From CAWIKY01 sp963836905 (GTDB lineage Bacteria > Pseudomonadota > Alphaproteobacteria > Caulobacterales > Hyphomonadaceae), in NCBI GenBank assembly GCA_963836905.1, contig CAWIKY010000004.1:1-64000 (forward strand): DNA of 64,000 nt, in the 5' to 3' direction. Both the position numbers and the translations under genes were made by a program. Below, in pieces: positions 38,116-47,820 of the stretch (position 1 is the first letter of the stretch; each line of letters opens with the position of its first letter). The notes beneath the pieces are model-generated. The model worked only from the letters and a program-made list of their open reading frames with translations, had not been told where the DNA came from and ran no database searches.

Positions 38116-39989
38116 CTACTGGCAGGCGAGGCATTCCTCATAGTCTGTAGGCGCATTGATCTTAAGACCCGCTGCCTCTGCCGGTTCCTTGGCGTTCGCA
38201 AAGGCGGCGCGCTGGACGGATTTCGACCGGCAATAATAGAGCGATTTCAGGCCCTTCTCCCAAGCCGTCCAGTGCAGCATGTGCAGGTCCCATTTGTGAA
38301 TGTCGCCCGGCAGGAAGACGTTCAGGGACTGCGCCTGACAGATGAACGGGGTGCGGTCTGCCGCCAGATCGATGATCCAGCGCTGGTCAATTTCGAAGGC
38401 GGTGCGGAAGACCGCTTTCTCGTCCGGCGTCAGGCAATCAAGATGCTGCACCGAGCCTTCATGCTCGAGAATCGAGGTCCAGACACCCGGCGTGTTCTCG
38501 CCCTTGCCCTCAAGCAATGCCTCAAGATGCTGGTTCTTGACGGTGAACGAGCCTGACAGCGTCTTATGGGTATAAACATTGGCCGGAACCGGCTCGATGC
38601 CCGCGCTGGTGCCGCCACAAATGATCGAGATCGAGGCGGTCGGCGCAATCGCCAGCTTGTGCGAAAAGCGCGCCATCACACCGCAATCGGCAGCGTCCGG
38701 ACAAGCCCCGCGTTCCTTTGCAAGCTTGACGCTGGCCGCATCCGCGCCGCGCCGGATGTGCTTGAACATGTTGACGTTCCAGGACTTCGCAGCGGCGCTT
38801 TCCATCGGCACATTCTGGCCTTGCAGGAAAGAGTGAAAGCCCATCAGGCCGAGACCCACCGAACGTTCGCGCTTGGCCGCATAGACCGCGCGGGCCATTT
38901 CCGGCGGCGCACGCTGGATGAAGTCTTCCAGCACGTTGTCGAGGAAGCGGAAGATGTCTTCCAGAAATCCGGGTGTGACTTCCATTCCAGATATTTCTCG
39001 GCATTCAACGAGGAGAGGCAGCAGACGGCTGTTCGTTCGTTTCCGAGATGATCGGTTCCCGTCGGAAGCACGATTTCCGAGCACAGGTTGGACTGCTTGA
39101 CTGACAGACCGAGCTTGCGCTGATGGGCTGGCATGGCGTTGTTCACGGTGTCGGTGAACAACAGATACGGCTCTCCGGTCTGAATGCGCAGCTCGAGGAT
39201 TTTCTGCCAGAGTTTGCGGGCGTTGATCGTCTTGATGACCTCGCCGGATTTCGGGCTTTTGAGGCCAAAATCGGCATCGCTGCGCACGGCTTCCATGAAT
39301 TCGTCGGTGATATTCAGCCCGTGGTGCAGGTTGAGTGCTTTGCGGTTGAAGTCGCCCGATGCCTTGCGGATCTCCAGAAACTCCTCGATTTCCGGGTGGT
39401 GGATGTCGAGATAGCAGGCGGCAGACCCGCGCCGCAGCGAGCCCTGGCTGATCGCCAGCGTCAGGCTGTCCATCACGCGGATGAAGGGGATGATGCCGGA
39501 CGTCTGGCCGTTCTGGCCGACTTTCTCACCAATCGAGCGGACATTGCCCCAATAGGTGCCGATGCCACCACCATTGGAGGCCAGCCAGACGTTCTCGTTC
39601 CAGGTTTCGACAATGCCGTCGAGCGAATCGTCGACCGTGTTTAGAAAGCAGGAGATCGGCAGACCGCGCTCGGCGCCGCCATTTGACAGCACTGGCGTCG
39701 CGGGCATGAACCAGAGTTGCGAAATATAGTCGTACAGTCGCTGGGCGTGCGCGGAGTCATCAGCATAGGCGGTCGCGACGCGCGCGAACATGCCCTGGAA
39801 GCTCTCGCCCGCCAGAAGATAGCGGTCGATCAGCGTCGTCTTGCCGAAATCGGTCAGCAGGGCATCCCGCGACGGGTCGATCGTTACACCCTGCACGACG
39901 CGAAGGTCCGCCTGACGTTTGGGCTTGCCGCGACGAATCACCTTGGATTTGGCAGGGACCGTTTGCGCATCGGCGGTGGTGGCGGACAT
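38116..39989 (-). CDS. nrdA: Ribonucleoside-diphosphate reductase large subunit (one frameshift)
   Basis: Reduces ribonucleotides to deoxyribonucleotides with NrdB. Corrected length is about 624 residues. Active-site Cys are in GLPISCFLNT near residue 105 and NLCSEIVLPTG near 285; the C-terminal redox pair is in EECLACQ at the end. The core begins almost at once (TLIDRYLLAGESFQG near 54), so the N-terminal ATP-cone of the 760-residue E. coli type is missing. A base is lost in the CCAGAAA stretch near 38963-38967: the frame EWKSHPDF should continue LEDIFRFLDNV. The start at 39989 follows GAAGGA. Upstream lies an NrdR-like box. Confidence 0.93.
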
Positions 39990-40071
39990 GATCATTCCTT
40001 CAGGCAATACCTAGACATATATGGGAATTACGCAGCCTGATCGCCATATCTGGCGGTCGTTGAGCTCCCCG

Positions 40072-40087
40072 ACGCAACATATAGTGG
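40072..40087. promoter_or_regulatory. NrdR-like box upstream of nrdA
   Basis: The 16-mer ACGCAACATATAGTGG matches the palindromic NrdR box (ACACTATATATAGTGT type) at 13 of 16 positions when A/T is allowed at position 5. It lies 83 bp upstream of the nrdA ATG. NrdR represses ribonucleotide reductase genes at high dATP. A second, much weaker candidate lies at 40011-40026. Binding is inferred. Confidence 0.55.
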
Positions 40088-40095
40088 GTCATAGG

Positions 40096-40168
40096 TTAAT
40101 CGGCGGTCAACAGTTTCATCGATCCGGGGTGATCGAAAACCTTGGAAAACCTGTTAAGACTTCTTAAC
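40096..40168. promoter_or_regulatory. TTAA half-sites between nrdA and the 40315 gene, possible CtrA/cell-cycle control
   Basis: TTAA at 40096-40099 is followed after 7 bases by TCAAC, one mismatch from the canonical CtrA site TTAA-N7-TTAA(C). A second pair, TTAA at 40154 and TTAAC at 40164, has 6-base spacing and forms the inverted repeat GTTAAG-N4-CTTAAC. CtrA binding would fit cell-cycle timing of nrdA or the ddl-ftsQAZ cluster. Inferred. Confidence 0.35.
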
Positions 40169-40314
40169 TAATTCGGTTCCCGCTGGCCATGGGCTGAAGA
40201 CGGTCTTGCATGAAAAGACCGATTCCGGCTGTGATTGGAAGGCTTGCGTTAACTTCGTTGCAAGACCGGTCAGGGCAGTCTCCCGCTCATGAAAAATGCG
40301 TGGAGGACTACGGT

Positions 40315-40767
40315 ATGTTGACCGGACTTGTTTCCGAACTGGCTCTCAGGGTCGGCGTATCGTCCGTGCAGGCCGCCAGAGCTCTTGCGATCATCCTGAA
40401 TGCGAACCAGCGCCAGGGCGGCGGCTTTGCGCACGCGCTGTTTTCACTCATGCCGCGCGCAGAAAGTCTGGCCGAAGCGGCAAGCGAACTGACCGGTGCA
40501 CCAACCGACGAAATCTCGATGATCTTCGAACAGACCCCGGCCGGACGGGCTGCCGTCTTCGAAGCCATGCTCGGTCAGCTTCACAGGGCCGGATTCGGAC
40601 CCGGCAAGACAGCCCTGGTCATCGCCGCCCTGTCGCAAATCTGCGCCGATCGCTGGCCGCAATTGCCGGGGCTGGATCTCTCGCAGATGCGGGTTCCCGG
40701 CACGAAGGATGCCGGACCCGGCACGCTCGACATTGCGTCTCCCACCCAATCCTTCGGGGCCCTCTGA
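40315..40767 (+). CDS. Small helical protein of unknown function upstream of ddl
   Basis: A 150-residue protein, start set by GGAGGAC at 40302-40308. It is mainly helical (LVSELALRVGVSSVQAARAL, ELTGAPTDEISMIFEQTPAG), with a Gly/Ser/Thr-rich tail after residue 115. No signal peptide or membrane segment. I recognise no family; the early helical repeat slightly recalls DUF937/DUF2780-type proteins, without enough support to name it. It sits 51 bp before ddl and probably shares its transcript. Confidence 0.6.
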   Translation: MLTGLVSELALRVGVSSVQAARALAIILNANQRQGGGFAHALFSLMPRAESLAEAASELTGAPTDEISMIFEQTPAGRAAVFEAMLGQLHRAGFGPGKTALVIAALSQICADRWPQLPGLDLSQMRVPGTKDAGPGTLDIASPTQSFGAL

Positions 40768-40818
40768 CATGGACATGCGCGCGATATGGCCTGCGCAAGC
40801 GGCAAGCAGGACGGCCCC

Positions 40819-41727
40819 ATGAAACGGGTCGGCGTGGTCTATGGCGGCTGGTCCAGCGAGCGCGAGGTCTCGCTCTCTTCGGGGGGGCAGATGGCCCATG
40901 CGGCGCGCGAGGCCGGATATGACGTCGTCGAGATCGACGCGACGCGCGCACTTGCCGCCCAGCTGGGCGAGGCAGGCGTCGATGTGATTCTGAACGGATT
41001 GCACGGTCCCTGGGGTGAAGACGGCTGCGTACAGGGTCTGTTCGAGGTGCTCGGCCTTCCCTATTCCCATTCCGGTGTCGCGGCCTCCGCGCTGGCCATG
41101 GATAAACGCATGTCGAAAGCAATCTTCGCGCGCGAAGGTCTGGATGTTGCAAAAGACAAGGCCGTTTCCCGCGCCGAGGCGGCCGCCGCCCACCCGCTTG
41201 CCCCGCCATACGTCATCAAGCCGGTCGCTGAAGGCTCCAGTTTCGGTATCGTCATGGTGCGTGACGATACAAATGGACCATCGCAACTGGTCCTGTCCGA
41301 CGAATGGACCTATGGCGATGCGCTGATGGCGGAAGAATTCATTCCCGGGCGCGAACTGACCGTCGGCGTCATGGGCGACAAGGCATTGGCCGTCACGGAG
41401 ATCACCACACTACGCGCCTTCTATGATTTCGACGCCAAATACGCCTCGGGTGGATCGCGTCACGAAATACCGGCCCGCCTGCCGGATGCAGTGACCGCTG
41501 CCTGCATGGAGGCGGCCCTGACGGCGCATCGCGCTCTGGGGTGCCGCGGCGTGACGCGTTCGGACTTTCGCTACGACGAGGCCAGCGAACGGCTGGTGAT
41601 ACTGGAGACCAACACCCAGCCCGGCATGACGCCCACCTCTCTGGTGCCTGAGCAGGCAGCATGGTGCGGTATCGCCTTCGCCGATCTTGTGTCGTGGATG
41701 ATCGAGGACGCCTCATGCCGAAGGTAG
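40819..41727 (+). CDS. ddl: D-alanine--D-alanine ligase
   Basis: Makes the D-Ala-D-Ala dipeptide for peptidoglycan. A 302-residue ATP-grasp enzyme. Motifs are VVYGGWSSEREVSLSSG at the N-terminus (the catalytic Glu), NGLHGPWGEDG near 69, KPVAEGSSFGIVMV near 138, EEFIPGRELTVGV near 177 and the metal-binding end ETNTQPGMTPTSLVPEQA near 264. An ATG 33 bp upstream is in frame but precedes the conserved start. The ftsQ ATG lies inside its last 13 bases. Confidence 0.95.
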   Translation: MKRVGVVYGGWSSEREVSLSSGGQMAHAAREAGYDVVEIDATRALAAQLGEAGVDVILNGLHGPWGEDGCVQGLFEVLGLPYSHSGVAASALAMDKRMSKAIFAREGLDVAKDKAVSRAEAAAAHPLAPPYVIKPVAEGSSFGIVMVRDDTNGPSQLVLSDEWTYGDALMAEEFIPGRELTVGVMGDKALAVTEITTLRAFYDFDAKYASGGSRHEIPARLPDAVTAACMEAALTAHRALGCRGVTRSDFRYDEASERLVILETNTQPGMTPTSLVPEQAAWCGIAFADLVSWMIEDASCRR

Positions 41728-42647
41728 CGCCACCAAAAAAGCCAACCGCAAGGACGTCGCAGGCACGAAAGCCTGCAGCAGCCGCAACAGCAACGGCCGC
41801 AGCCGCAGCGCGCAGGCGGGCCGGCGGACCGCATCCGGGCCGCGATGCTGCCGTCAAGCAAACCGGGAGCGCGTCTGCCGTGCTCGTTGGTCTGGCAATC
41901 CTTTCTGCGACCGTGATTGGCGTGGCCGCGTGGATGGGCCAGTCGCTGGATGTCGTGGAGAACCGGATGACGGCTGTTCTCGACGGTGCGGCAAGCGCCG
42001 CCGGGCTCTCTGTACGCTCGGTACGGGTGTCCAACACGCTGAGCGCGGGCCTGCGTGAGCGCGTGCTCGACGCCGCCGATGTGCGGCCCGGCGACAACAT
42101 GTTTCGTGCCAGCCCGAAAGCTATCCGCGCGCGGGTAGAAACGATACCTGCACTCGCCGATGTTCAGGTCTATCGGCTCTGGCCCGGCTACATCCAGATT
42201 TCCGCCACCAGCGGGCAGGCCGCCATGCGCTGGCAAAAGGATGGCAAGATACATATCGTGGATGCTCAGGGAGAGGCCGCCGTCGAGCCGATACCTGCCG
42301 AACTGGCTGCGCGCCTGCCCTTTGTGGTCGGCGAAGGCGGCGCGGTGCCGTCCGCCGATCTCTTCGCGGAACTGAAGGCCTGGCCGCAATTGTCGAGCCG
42401 GGTAAAGAGCGTCATCCGGGTCGGCGATCGGCGCTGGGACATTCGCTTCGACACGGGCACGGACGTGCAATTGCCCGAGGACGATCAGGGCCGCTCCCTG
42501 GCTGTCGCGCGGCTGTACGACCTGCAGACACGCCATGCCATTCTTGATACCGGCCTTGCCAAGATCGACATGCGCGATCCGCGGCGCGTCTATCTGCGCC
42601 CGTTTGCCGATGAACTGGCCGCAGCCGACCGGTTCAGGGGGGGCTGA
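41715..42647 (+). CDS. ftsQ: Cell division protein FtsQ
   Basis: A 310-residue bitopic divisome protein. The cytoplasmic N-terminus (about residues 1-48) is strongly Ala/Arg/Lys-rich, then one membrane segment at about 54-73 (AVLVGLAILSATVIGVAAWM), a POTRA domain (VRVSNTLSAGLRERVLDAA near 96) and a beta domain with RRWDIRFDTGTDVQLPED. Overlaps ddl at its start and ftsA at its end (TGATG), so ddl-ftsQ-ftsA are coupled. The POTRA domain and order identify it more strongly than sequence detail. Confidence 0.92.
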   Translation: MPKVAPPKKPTARTSQARKPAAAATATAAAAARRRAGGPHPGRDAAVKQTGSASAVLVGLAILSATVIGVAAWMGQSLDVVENRMTAVLDGAASAAGLSVRSVRVSNTLSAGLRERVLDAADVRPGDNMFRASPKAIRARVETIPALADVQVYRLWPGYIQISATSGQAAMRWQKDGKIHIVDAQGEAAVEPIPAELAARLPFVVGEGGAVPSADLFAELKAWPQLSSRVKSVIRVGDRRWDIRFDTGTDVQLPEDDQGRSLAVARLYDLQTRHAILDTGLAKIDMRDPRRVYLRPFADELAAADRFRGG

Positions 42648-43961
42648 TGTCGACACTACAGGCGCGCCTTCGGGCTCATATCGGCGGCGAGAAACGATCT
42701 GCCAGAATGATTGCCGCGCTCGATCTCGGCGCAACAAAAATCACCTGCGTAATTCTGCGGCGACGCGGCGAGGAAGGAAGCGGATATGATCTCGCTGGTC
42801 ATGGCCAGCAGACCAGCCGCGGACTGAAGAGCGGGCTTGTCGTGGATATGCAGGAGATGGAGCGCTCCATCCGGCTGGCCGTCGAAGACGCCGAGCGCAT
42901 GGCAGGCGAGGCGATCCGGTCTGTCCGTGTTTCGTTGACCGGTCCGCCGCTTGGATGCGTTCAGGCGCGGGCCTCGATGGACATTGGCGGGCGCGAGATC
43001 ACCGAGCGCGATGTCCAGAAGGTCACCGCGTCGGCGCGCGAGAAATCACGCAGCGACACGTTTGATCTCCTGCACAGCCTGCCACTGCATTTTTCCATCG
43101 ACGGAACCGATGGCGTGCGTGATCCGGTCGGTATGTTCGCCTCAAAACTGGGCATTACGCTGACCGGGGTGACCTTTCCCGCTCCAGCCTGCAAGAATCT
43201 TCTTTTGTGCGTGTCGCGTGCACATCTTGAAGTCGAGAGCGTCTCGGCCGCGCCCGTAGCCGCTGCTGGCGCAGTGCTCGTCGAGGACGAGATCGCCAAT
43301 GGGGTCATCCTTCTTGATATGGGCGGCGGGTCGACCGGAATTGCCGTCTATCAAAGCGGCGGACTGGCCTGGGCCGGAGCCGTCGCGATCGGCGGCCTGC
43401 ATGTCACCTCCGACGTTGCTTACGGCGTATCGACCACGATTGCCGCGGCAGAACGAATCAAGACCCTTAACGGAACCCTGATCGAGAGCACTGACGCCGC
43501 TCGCGAAATGGTCGAGGCCCCCTGTATTGGTGATGACGGCAAGCTGGAGGCCAGCCGCATTCCGCGTGCCGAGCTGACCGGCTTCATCGCCCCGCGAATC
43601 GAACGAGTTGTTCGAGCATGTGCTGGCAAAGCTCTCTGCATCCGGGCTCGGTGGCCGAATGCCCGGACGGGTCGTGCTGACCGGCGGCGCAAGCGAGCTG
43701 ACGGGGCTGCGCGAGTATGCGGCCCGAGCGCTGTCCATGCCGGTCCGGATGGGGCGGCCCAGACAGGCAGGTGCGCTGGGCGATATCTGCGGACGTCCGG
43801 GCTATTCGGCGGCCGTCGGACTGCTGGAAGATGACAGTTCGCTGCATGTCGACGCCGACAGGCAGAAATTGCCGACAACACAGGGCAGAACCGGCCCAAC
43901 GGTTCCAAACCTTCGGCACAGGATCAGCAATGCCTATAGCTGGTTTCGCGAAAACATCTGA
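42647..43961 (+). CDS. ftsA: Cell division protein FtsA (one frameshift)
   Basis: An actin-like ATPase that anchors FtsZ to the membrane. About 437 residues after correction. Motifs are MIAALDLGATKITCVILR near residue 21, RSVRVSLTGPPLGCV near 90, the nucleotide motif GVILLDMGGGSTGIAVY near 220 and GRVVLTGGASELTG near 344. An extra C at 43604 breaks the frame after APRIE, which should continue ELFEHVLAKLS. The end (SNAYSWFRENI) fits the amphipathic membrane-anchor helix. An essential gene, so the break is taken as a sequence error. Confidence 0.94.
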
Positions 43962-43986
43962 TTTGCTGCCGGTCTTTAAGACCTGA

Positions 43987-44013
43987 TTAAGCACGTGCCA
44001 CCAATACTTAACC
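43987..44013 (+). promoter_or_regulatory. CtrA-type half-sites before ftsZ
   Basis: TTAA at 43987-43990 and TTAACC at 44008-44013 are separated by 17 bases. Canonical CtrA sites have 7 bases between TTAA and TTAAC; 17 is one extra helical turn, keeping both on the same DNA face. In Caulobacter CtrA controls ftsZ directly. The same 17-base spacing occurs before fliQ. Binding is not shown. Confidence 0.4.
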
Positions 44014-44054
44014 AAAGCCCGGCAATTTTTTCACGCCTGGACGAGGCAAGTGTC

Positions 44055-45665
44055 ATGAGCGCGAAACGCAAATCCGGATCGACAAACACTCAAGTGTTGA
44101 AAGAGGCAGACGATATGAGCGAGGAACTGCAGCCAAGAATCGTGGTGTTCGGAGTCGGCGGCGCCGGCGGAAACGCCGTGGACAACATGATCGACGCCAA
44201 GCTTCAGGGTGTCGAATTCGTCGTCGCAAACACCGATGCGCAGGCACTGAGACGCTCCAAGTGTGAAAACCGGATCCAGCTCGGTCTGGAAACGACGCAG
44301 GGCCTCGGTGCAGGCGCGCGGCCCGAAGTCGGCGCAGCAGCCGCCGAAGAGTCGGCAGACGAGATCGCGCTCTATCTTGACGGCGCCCACATGGTCTTCA
44401 TCGCTGCCGGCATGGGCGGCGGAACCGGCACCGGCTCTGCCCCTGTCATCTCCAGACTGGCTCAGGAACGCGGAATCCTCACCGTTGGTGTGGTTACCAA
44501 GCCTTTCGGTTTCGAAGGCCGCAAGCGGATGAAATATGCCGAGCAGGGCCTTGGCGAGATGGAAAAGCAGGTCGACACGCTGATCGTCATTCCCAACCAG
44601 AACCTGTTCAAGCTCGCCAACGAGAAGACCACCATCGCGGATGCCTTCCAGATGGCCGATCAGGTGCTGTATTCCGGCGTTCGTGGAATCACCGACCTGA
44701 TGGTCATGCCGGGTCTCATTAACCTCGACTTCGCAGATGTCCGCACGGTCATGCGCGAAAAGGGCAAGGCAATGATGGGTACGGGCGAAGTGTCCGGCGA
44801 GCGCCGTGCCGTGGAAGCCGCCAAGGCTGCCATTGCCAACCCGCTGCTGGACGAGGTCTCGCTCAAGAGTGCCAAGAGCGTTCTGATCAACATCACCGGC
44901 GGCATGGATATGACCCTCTTCGAGGCACAGGATGTCGGCGAGGAAATCCGGTCGCAAGTGGATGAAAACTGCGAGGTCATCTACGGATCGACTTTCGATG
45001 AAACCCTTGACGGAGCCATCCGCGTGTCCATCGTGGCGACCGGTATCGATTCCGAACAGGTTCCGGCACGCGCCTTCATCCAGCCACCGGTGCAGACCAA
45101 GGCCGAGCAACTTGACATGCTGGCCGCCGAGAAAGCCGAAATCCGCGAAACGATCGTGCCTGCCGCACCCGTGGAGACGCCTGTTCCCGTCGCATCAATG
45201 GAGGCCGCACCTGAACCCGTCCGCGCCGAACCGGTGCCGGAAGAACGTCCGCGACCGAAGCTGCGGATTGACGATACCGAGCCCTACATTCCCTCATCGG
45301 CACGAAACGATGCGCCCGCCTCGCAGCGGCCAAGCATCATACCGCCGCGCTCGCGTGAGCACTTGACCGGGTCGTCGCTGTCGGACGCAGGCGATCTGCG
45401 TCCCGGTCTCGATACAGACCGCATCCCGGCAGACGCCGTGCTGGGAGACCGCATGCCGCGCCGCCCTGCTACGCCCGAGCCGGAACGCAAAAGCAGCATG
45501 AGCGAGCTTTTCGGCTGGCGTCATGCCAAGTCCCCGGAGAAGCCCTCCCCTTTTGACGACCGCAGGCCATCTGCCAACGCGGACGGTGACGAAGACACGT
45601 CAGCCTTCGGTGCCGCCGAGGACGACATGATGCCTGCATTCCTGAGACGTTCCGCCAACCGCTGA
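44055..45665 (+). CDS. ftsZ: Cell division protein FtsZ
   Basis: The tubulin-like GTPase that forms the Z ring. About 536 residues. The core has VFGVGGAGGNAVDNMI near residue 31, the GTP signature GMGGGTGTGSAPV near 117 and PNQNLFKLANEKTT near 178. A long disordered linker (about residues 350-520) ends in the FtsA/ZipA-binding peptide MPAFLRRSANR. Two starts are equally plausible: 44055 and 44115 (both with GAGG-type sites); the second gives the shorter N-terminus usual for alphaproteobacteria. A terminator follows. Confidence 0.96.
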   Translation: MSAKRKSGSTNTQVLKEADDMSEELQPRIVVFGVGGAGGNAVDNMIDAKLQGVEFVVANTDAQALRRSKCENRIQLGLETTQGLGAGARPEVGAAAAEESADEIALYLDGAHMVFIAAGMGGGTGTGSAPVISRLAQERGILTVGVVTKPFGFEGRKRMKYAEQGLGEMEKQVDTLIVIPNQNLFKLANEKTTIADAFQMADQVLYSGVRGITDLMVMPGLINLDFADVRTVMREKGKAMMGTGEVSGERRAVEAAKAAIANPLLDEVSLKSAKSVLINITGGMDMTLFEAQDVGEEIRSQVDENCEVIYGSTFDETLDGAIRVSIVATGIDSEQVPARAFIQPPVQTKAEQLDMLAAEKAEIRETIVPAAPVETPVPVASMEAAPEPVRAEPVPEERPRPKLRIDDTEPYIPSSARNDAPASQRPSIIPPRSREHLTGSSLSDAGDLRPGLDTDRIPADAVLGDRMPRRPATPEPERKSSMSELFGWRHAKSPEKPSPFDDRRPSANADGDEDTSAFGAAEDDMMPAFLRRSANR

Positions 45666-45693
45666 TACGGACCGCCAATCAGGCCAGATAAAA

Positions 45694-45723
45694 AAAGCCG
45701 CCGGATGGACGTCTGGCGGCTTT
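45694..45723. terminator. Bidirectional terminator between ftsZ and mscL
   Basis: AAAGCCGCC (45694-45702) pairs with GGCGGCTTT (45715-45723) around a 12-base loop. The left arm is preceded by a run of seven A residues and the right arm is followed by T-rich sequence. It can therefore end transcripts from both convergent sides. Confidence 0.85.
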
Positions 45724-45745
45724 CATCATTTCAACAGGTCCGCTG

Positions 45746-46156
45746 TCAGGCGGCGTTCTGTCTGGCCAGGAGATCGCGGATCTCTTCCAGCAGCTTTTCC
45801 TCGCGCGGCGGCTCGGGTACCGCTTCCGGCTCTTCTTCCTTCTTTTTCAGAAGGTTGTTCATTGCCTTGACGACGAAGAACATGGCCAGCGCCACGATCA
45901 GGAACGCAATGACATTGTCCAGGAAAATGCCCCAGGTGATCGCGGCTTCCTCGATCCCGGCGGCTTCGTTGCCTTCGCGGAGCACGATCTTCAATTCGGA
46001 GAAATCCACCCCGCCCATCAGAATGCCAAGCGGCGGCATGAGAATGTCCGAGACCAGCGATTTGACCACTGTTGAAAACGCACCGCCGAGAATAAAGCCG
46101 ACCGCAAGATCGACCAGATTCCCCTTCATCGCGAATTCCTTGAATTCCTTGAACAT
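45746..46156 (-). CDS. mscL: Large-conductance mechanosensitive channel
   Basis: A 136-residue pentameric channel that vents solutes during osmotic downshock. MFKEFKEFAMKGNLVDLAVG opens the protein, followed by the glycine-rich first membrane helix (GFILGGAFSTVVKSLVSDIL), the second helix near residues 78-98 (NVIAFLIVALAMFFVVKAMN) and a charged C-terminal bundle (EEKLLEEIRDLLARQ). The family length matches. Confidence 0.96.
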   Translation of the reverse strand: MFKEFKEFAMKGNLVDLAVGFILGGAFSTVVKSLVSDILMPPLGILMGGVDFSELKIVLREGNEAAGIEEAAITWGIFLDNVIAFLIVALAMFFVVKAMNNLLKKKEEEPEAVPEPPREEKLLEEIRDLLARQNAA

Positions 46157-46460
46157 TTGAAAATTCCCCTTGTTTTTCCCACCGGGAGTGTCCGGACAGC
46201 TTCACCCTAGCGCGCTTCGCGGTACGTCAAAACGGAAATGCGTGGGGCGAAACCTGAGTCGAGAGGCAGCTTCAATTGCCGACGCCTCGCCTCGGGCCGA
46301 CTCGATCGGGCCGCCGTCGCGGAGGCCGGGGCATCGGGTAATCCGATACAGACCCGGCCTGCACCACTCCAAGGCCAGGCCTTGGAGTGGCGAAGTTCGA
46401 ACATCGGACCAGCTGAAAATAACGAGGCCCCACGCTCCACCCGACGCGTGGTTGCTCCCC
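46157..46460. other. 304-bp intergenic region with a 27-base near-perfect palindrome
   Basis: No gene supported. The left end holds the mscL promoter region. CCACTCCAAGGCC at 46363-46375 and its exact complement GGCCTTGGAGTGG at 46377-46389 are separated by one base, forming a very strong cruciform or RNA hairpin. No U-run follows, but it sits downstream of ychF and could end or stabilise its mRNA, or be a REP-like element. Confidence 0.6.
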
Positions 46461-47558
46461 TCACACGTTGAAGCGGAAGTGCAGCACGTCGCCATCCTTG
46501 ACGATGTAGTCCTTGCCCTCTGCGCGCATCTTGCCCGCTTCTTTCGCGCCCGCTTCGCCATTGGCGGCCACATAGTCGTCATAGGCGATGGTTTCGGCGC
46601 GGATGAAGCCCTTTTCGAAATCACCGTGGATGACGCCTGCTGCTTGCGGCGCGGTTGCCCCTTTGCGGACGGTCCAGGCGCGCGCCTCTTTCGGGCCGAC
46701 GGTGAAGTAGGTCTGCAGGTCGAGCAGGCGGTATCCGGCACGGATCAGCTTTGAGAGGCCGGGCTCGTCCAGCCCGAGCGTTTCCAGAAATTCGGCCTGA
46801 TCGGCTTCGTCCAGCATGGCGATCTCGCTTTCAATGCGTGCCGAAATCGCCACAGCCTGCGCGCCTTCCTTGCGGGCATATTCCATCACGCGCTCGGAAT
46901 AGGCATTGCCCGTTGCGGCGGAGTCTTCATCCACGTTGGCAATGTAGAAGACAGGCTTGGCCGTCAGAAGCTGCAGCATCTTCCAGGCTTTCACCTCGTC
47001 GGCAGGCACGGCGACGGCCCGCGCCGGTTCGCCAGCGTTAAGTTTTTCCAGCGCCAGATCGACAAGGCCAAGCTGGACCTTTGCCTCCTTATCATTGCCG
47101 CGCGCCTTCTTTTCCAGTCCGACGCGGCGCTTCTCAAGGCTTTCCATATCGGCGAGCATCAACTCGGTCTCGACGACCTCCAGGTCGGCAATCGGGTCAA
47201 CACGGCCCGCCACATGGGTGATGTCGTCATCTTCGAAACAGCGCAGCACATAGGCGATGGCATCGGTCTCGCGGATATTGGCCAGAAACTGGTTGCCGAG
47301 CCCTTCGCCCTTGGACGCGCCCTTCACCAGACCGGCAATATCGACAAAGTTCATGCGCGTCGGAATGATCTCCTTCGAGCCCGCGATCTTCGCAAGAACC
47401 GGCAGCCTCGGCTCGGGCATGGCGACATCGCCGACATTCGGCTCGATGGTGCAGAACGGATAGTTTTCCGCCTGCGCCGCTGCCGTGCGCGTCAGGGCAT
47501 TGAACAGGGTGGACTTGCCGACATTCGGCAAACCAACAATTCCGCACTTGAAACCCAT
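46461..47558 (-). CDS. ychF: Redox/ribosome-associated GTPase YchF (OLA1 family)
   Basis: A 365-residue Obg-family ATPase/GTPase. P-loop CGIVGLPNVGKSTLFNAL lies at residues 5-22, then YPFCTIEPNVGDVAMP near 36, DIAGLVKGASKGEGLGNQFL near 73 and a C-terminal TGS domain with YFTVGPKEARAWTVRKGATA near 305. A longer frame extends upstream, but the ATG at 47558 gives the conserved start MGFKCGIVG. YchF prefers ATP and affects translation start and oxidative stress responses. Confidence 0.95.
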   Translation of the reverse strand: MGFKCGIVGLPNVGKSTLFNALTRTAAAQAENYPFCTIEPNVGDVAMPEPRLPVLAKIAGSKEIIPTRMNFVDIAGLVKGASKGEGLGNQFLANIRETDAIAYVLRCFEDDDITHVAGRVDPIADLEVVETELMLADMESLEKRRVGLEKKARGNDKEAKVQLGLVDLALEKLNAGEPARAVAVPADEVKAWKMLQLLTAKPVFYIANVDEDSAATGNAYSERVMEYARKEGAQAVAISARIESEIAMLDEADQAEFLETLGLDEPGLSKLIRAGYRLLDLQTYFTVGPKEARAWTVRKGATAPQAAGVIHGDFEKGFIRAETIAYDDYVAANGEAGAKEAGKMRAEGKDYIVKDGDVLHFRFNV

Positions 47559-47820
47559 ATTCCGCTCTCGTCTGTTTGTGACTGGTTGCGCGGCCTTCGC
47601 GCAGATCAGCGCCCGCTTTACCAGAAACCGGCAGACTGGCCAGAGTGTTGGTCTGATCCGGTGTACGCTATGCCCGTGAAGACGGGGACCTACCGGACCA
47701 GCTTTGCAAGACCCCCGCCTTCGCGGGGGAGGTGCCGGGAGCATTTACATCCTTCCGAAGAACTCAAATATCTCCCAATCCTCGCAGGCACAGGTATAAG
47801 CGCAGGCAGGAGACCTCAGC

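Noticed and set aside
40011..40026. Second NrdR box candidate near the nrdA start
   Set aside because: Only the central CATATATG is symmetric; the outer bases do not fit the consensus.
46238..46471. Plus-strand 77-residue frame between mscL and ychF
   Set aside because: It runs through the perfect palindrome, has no ribosome binding site and no recognisable family.
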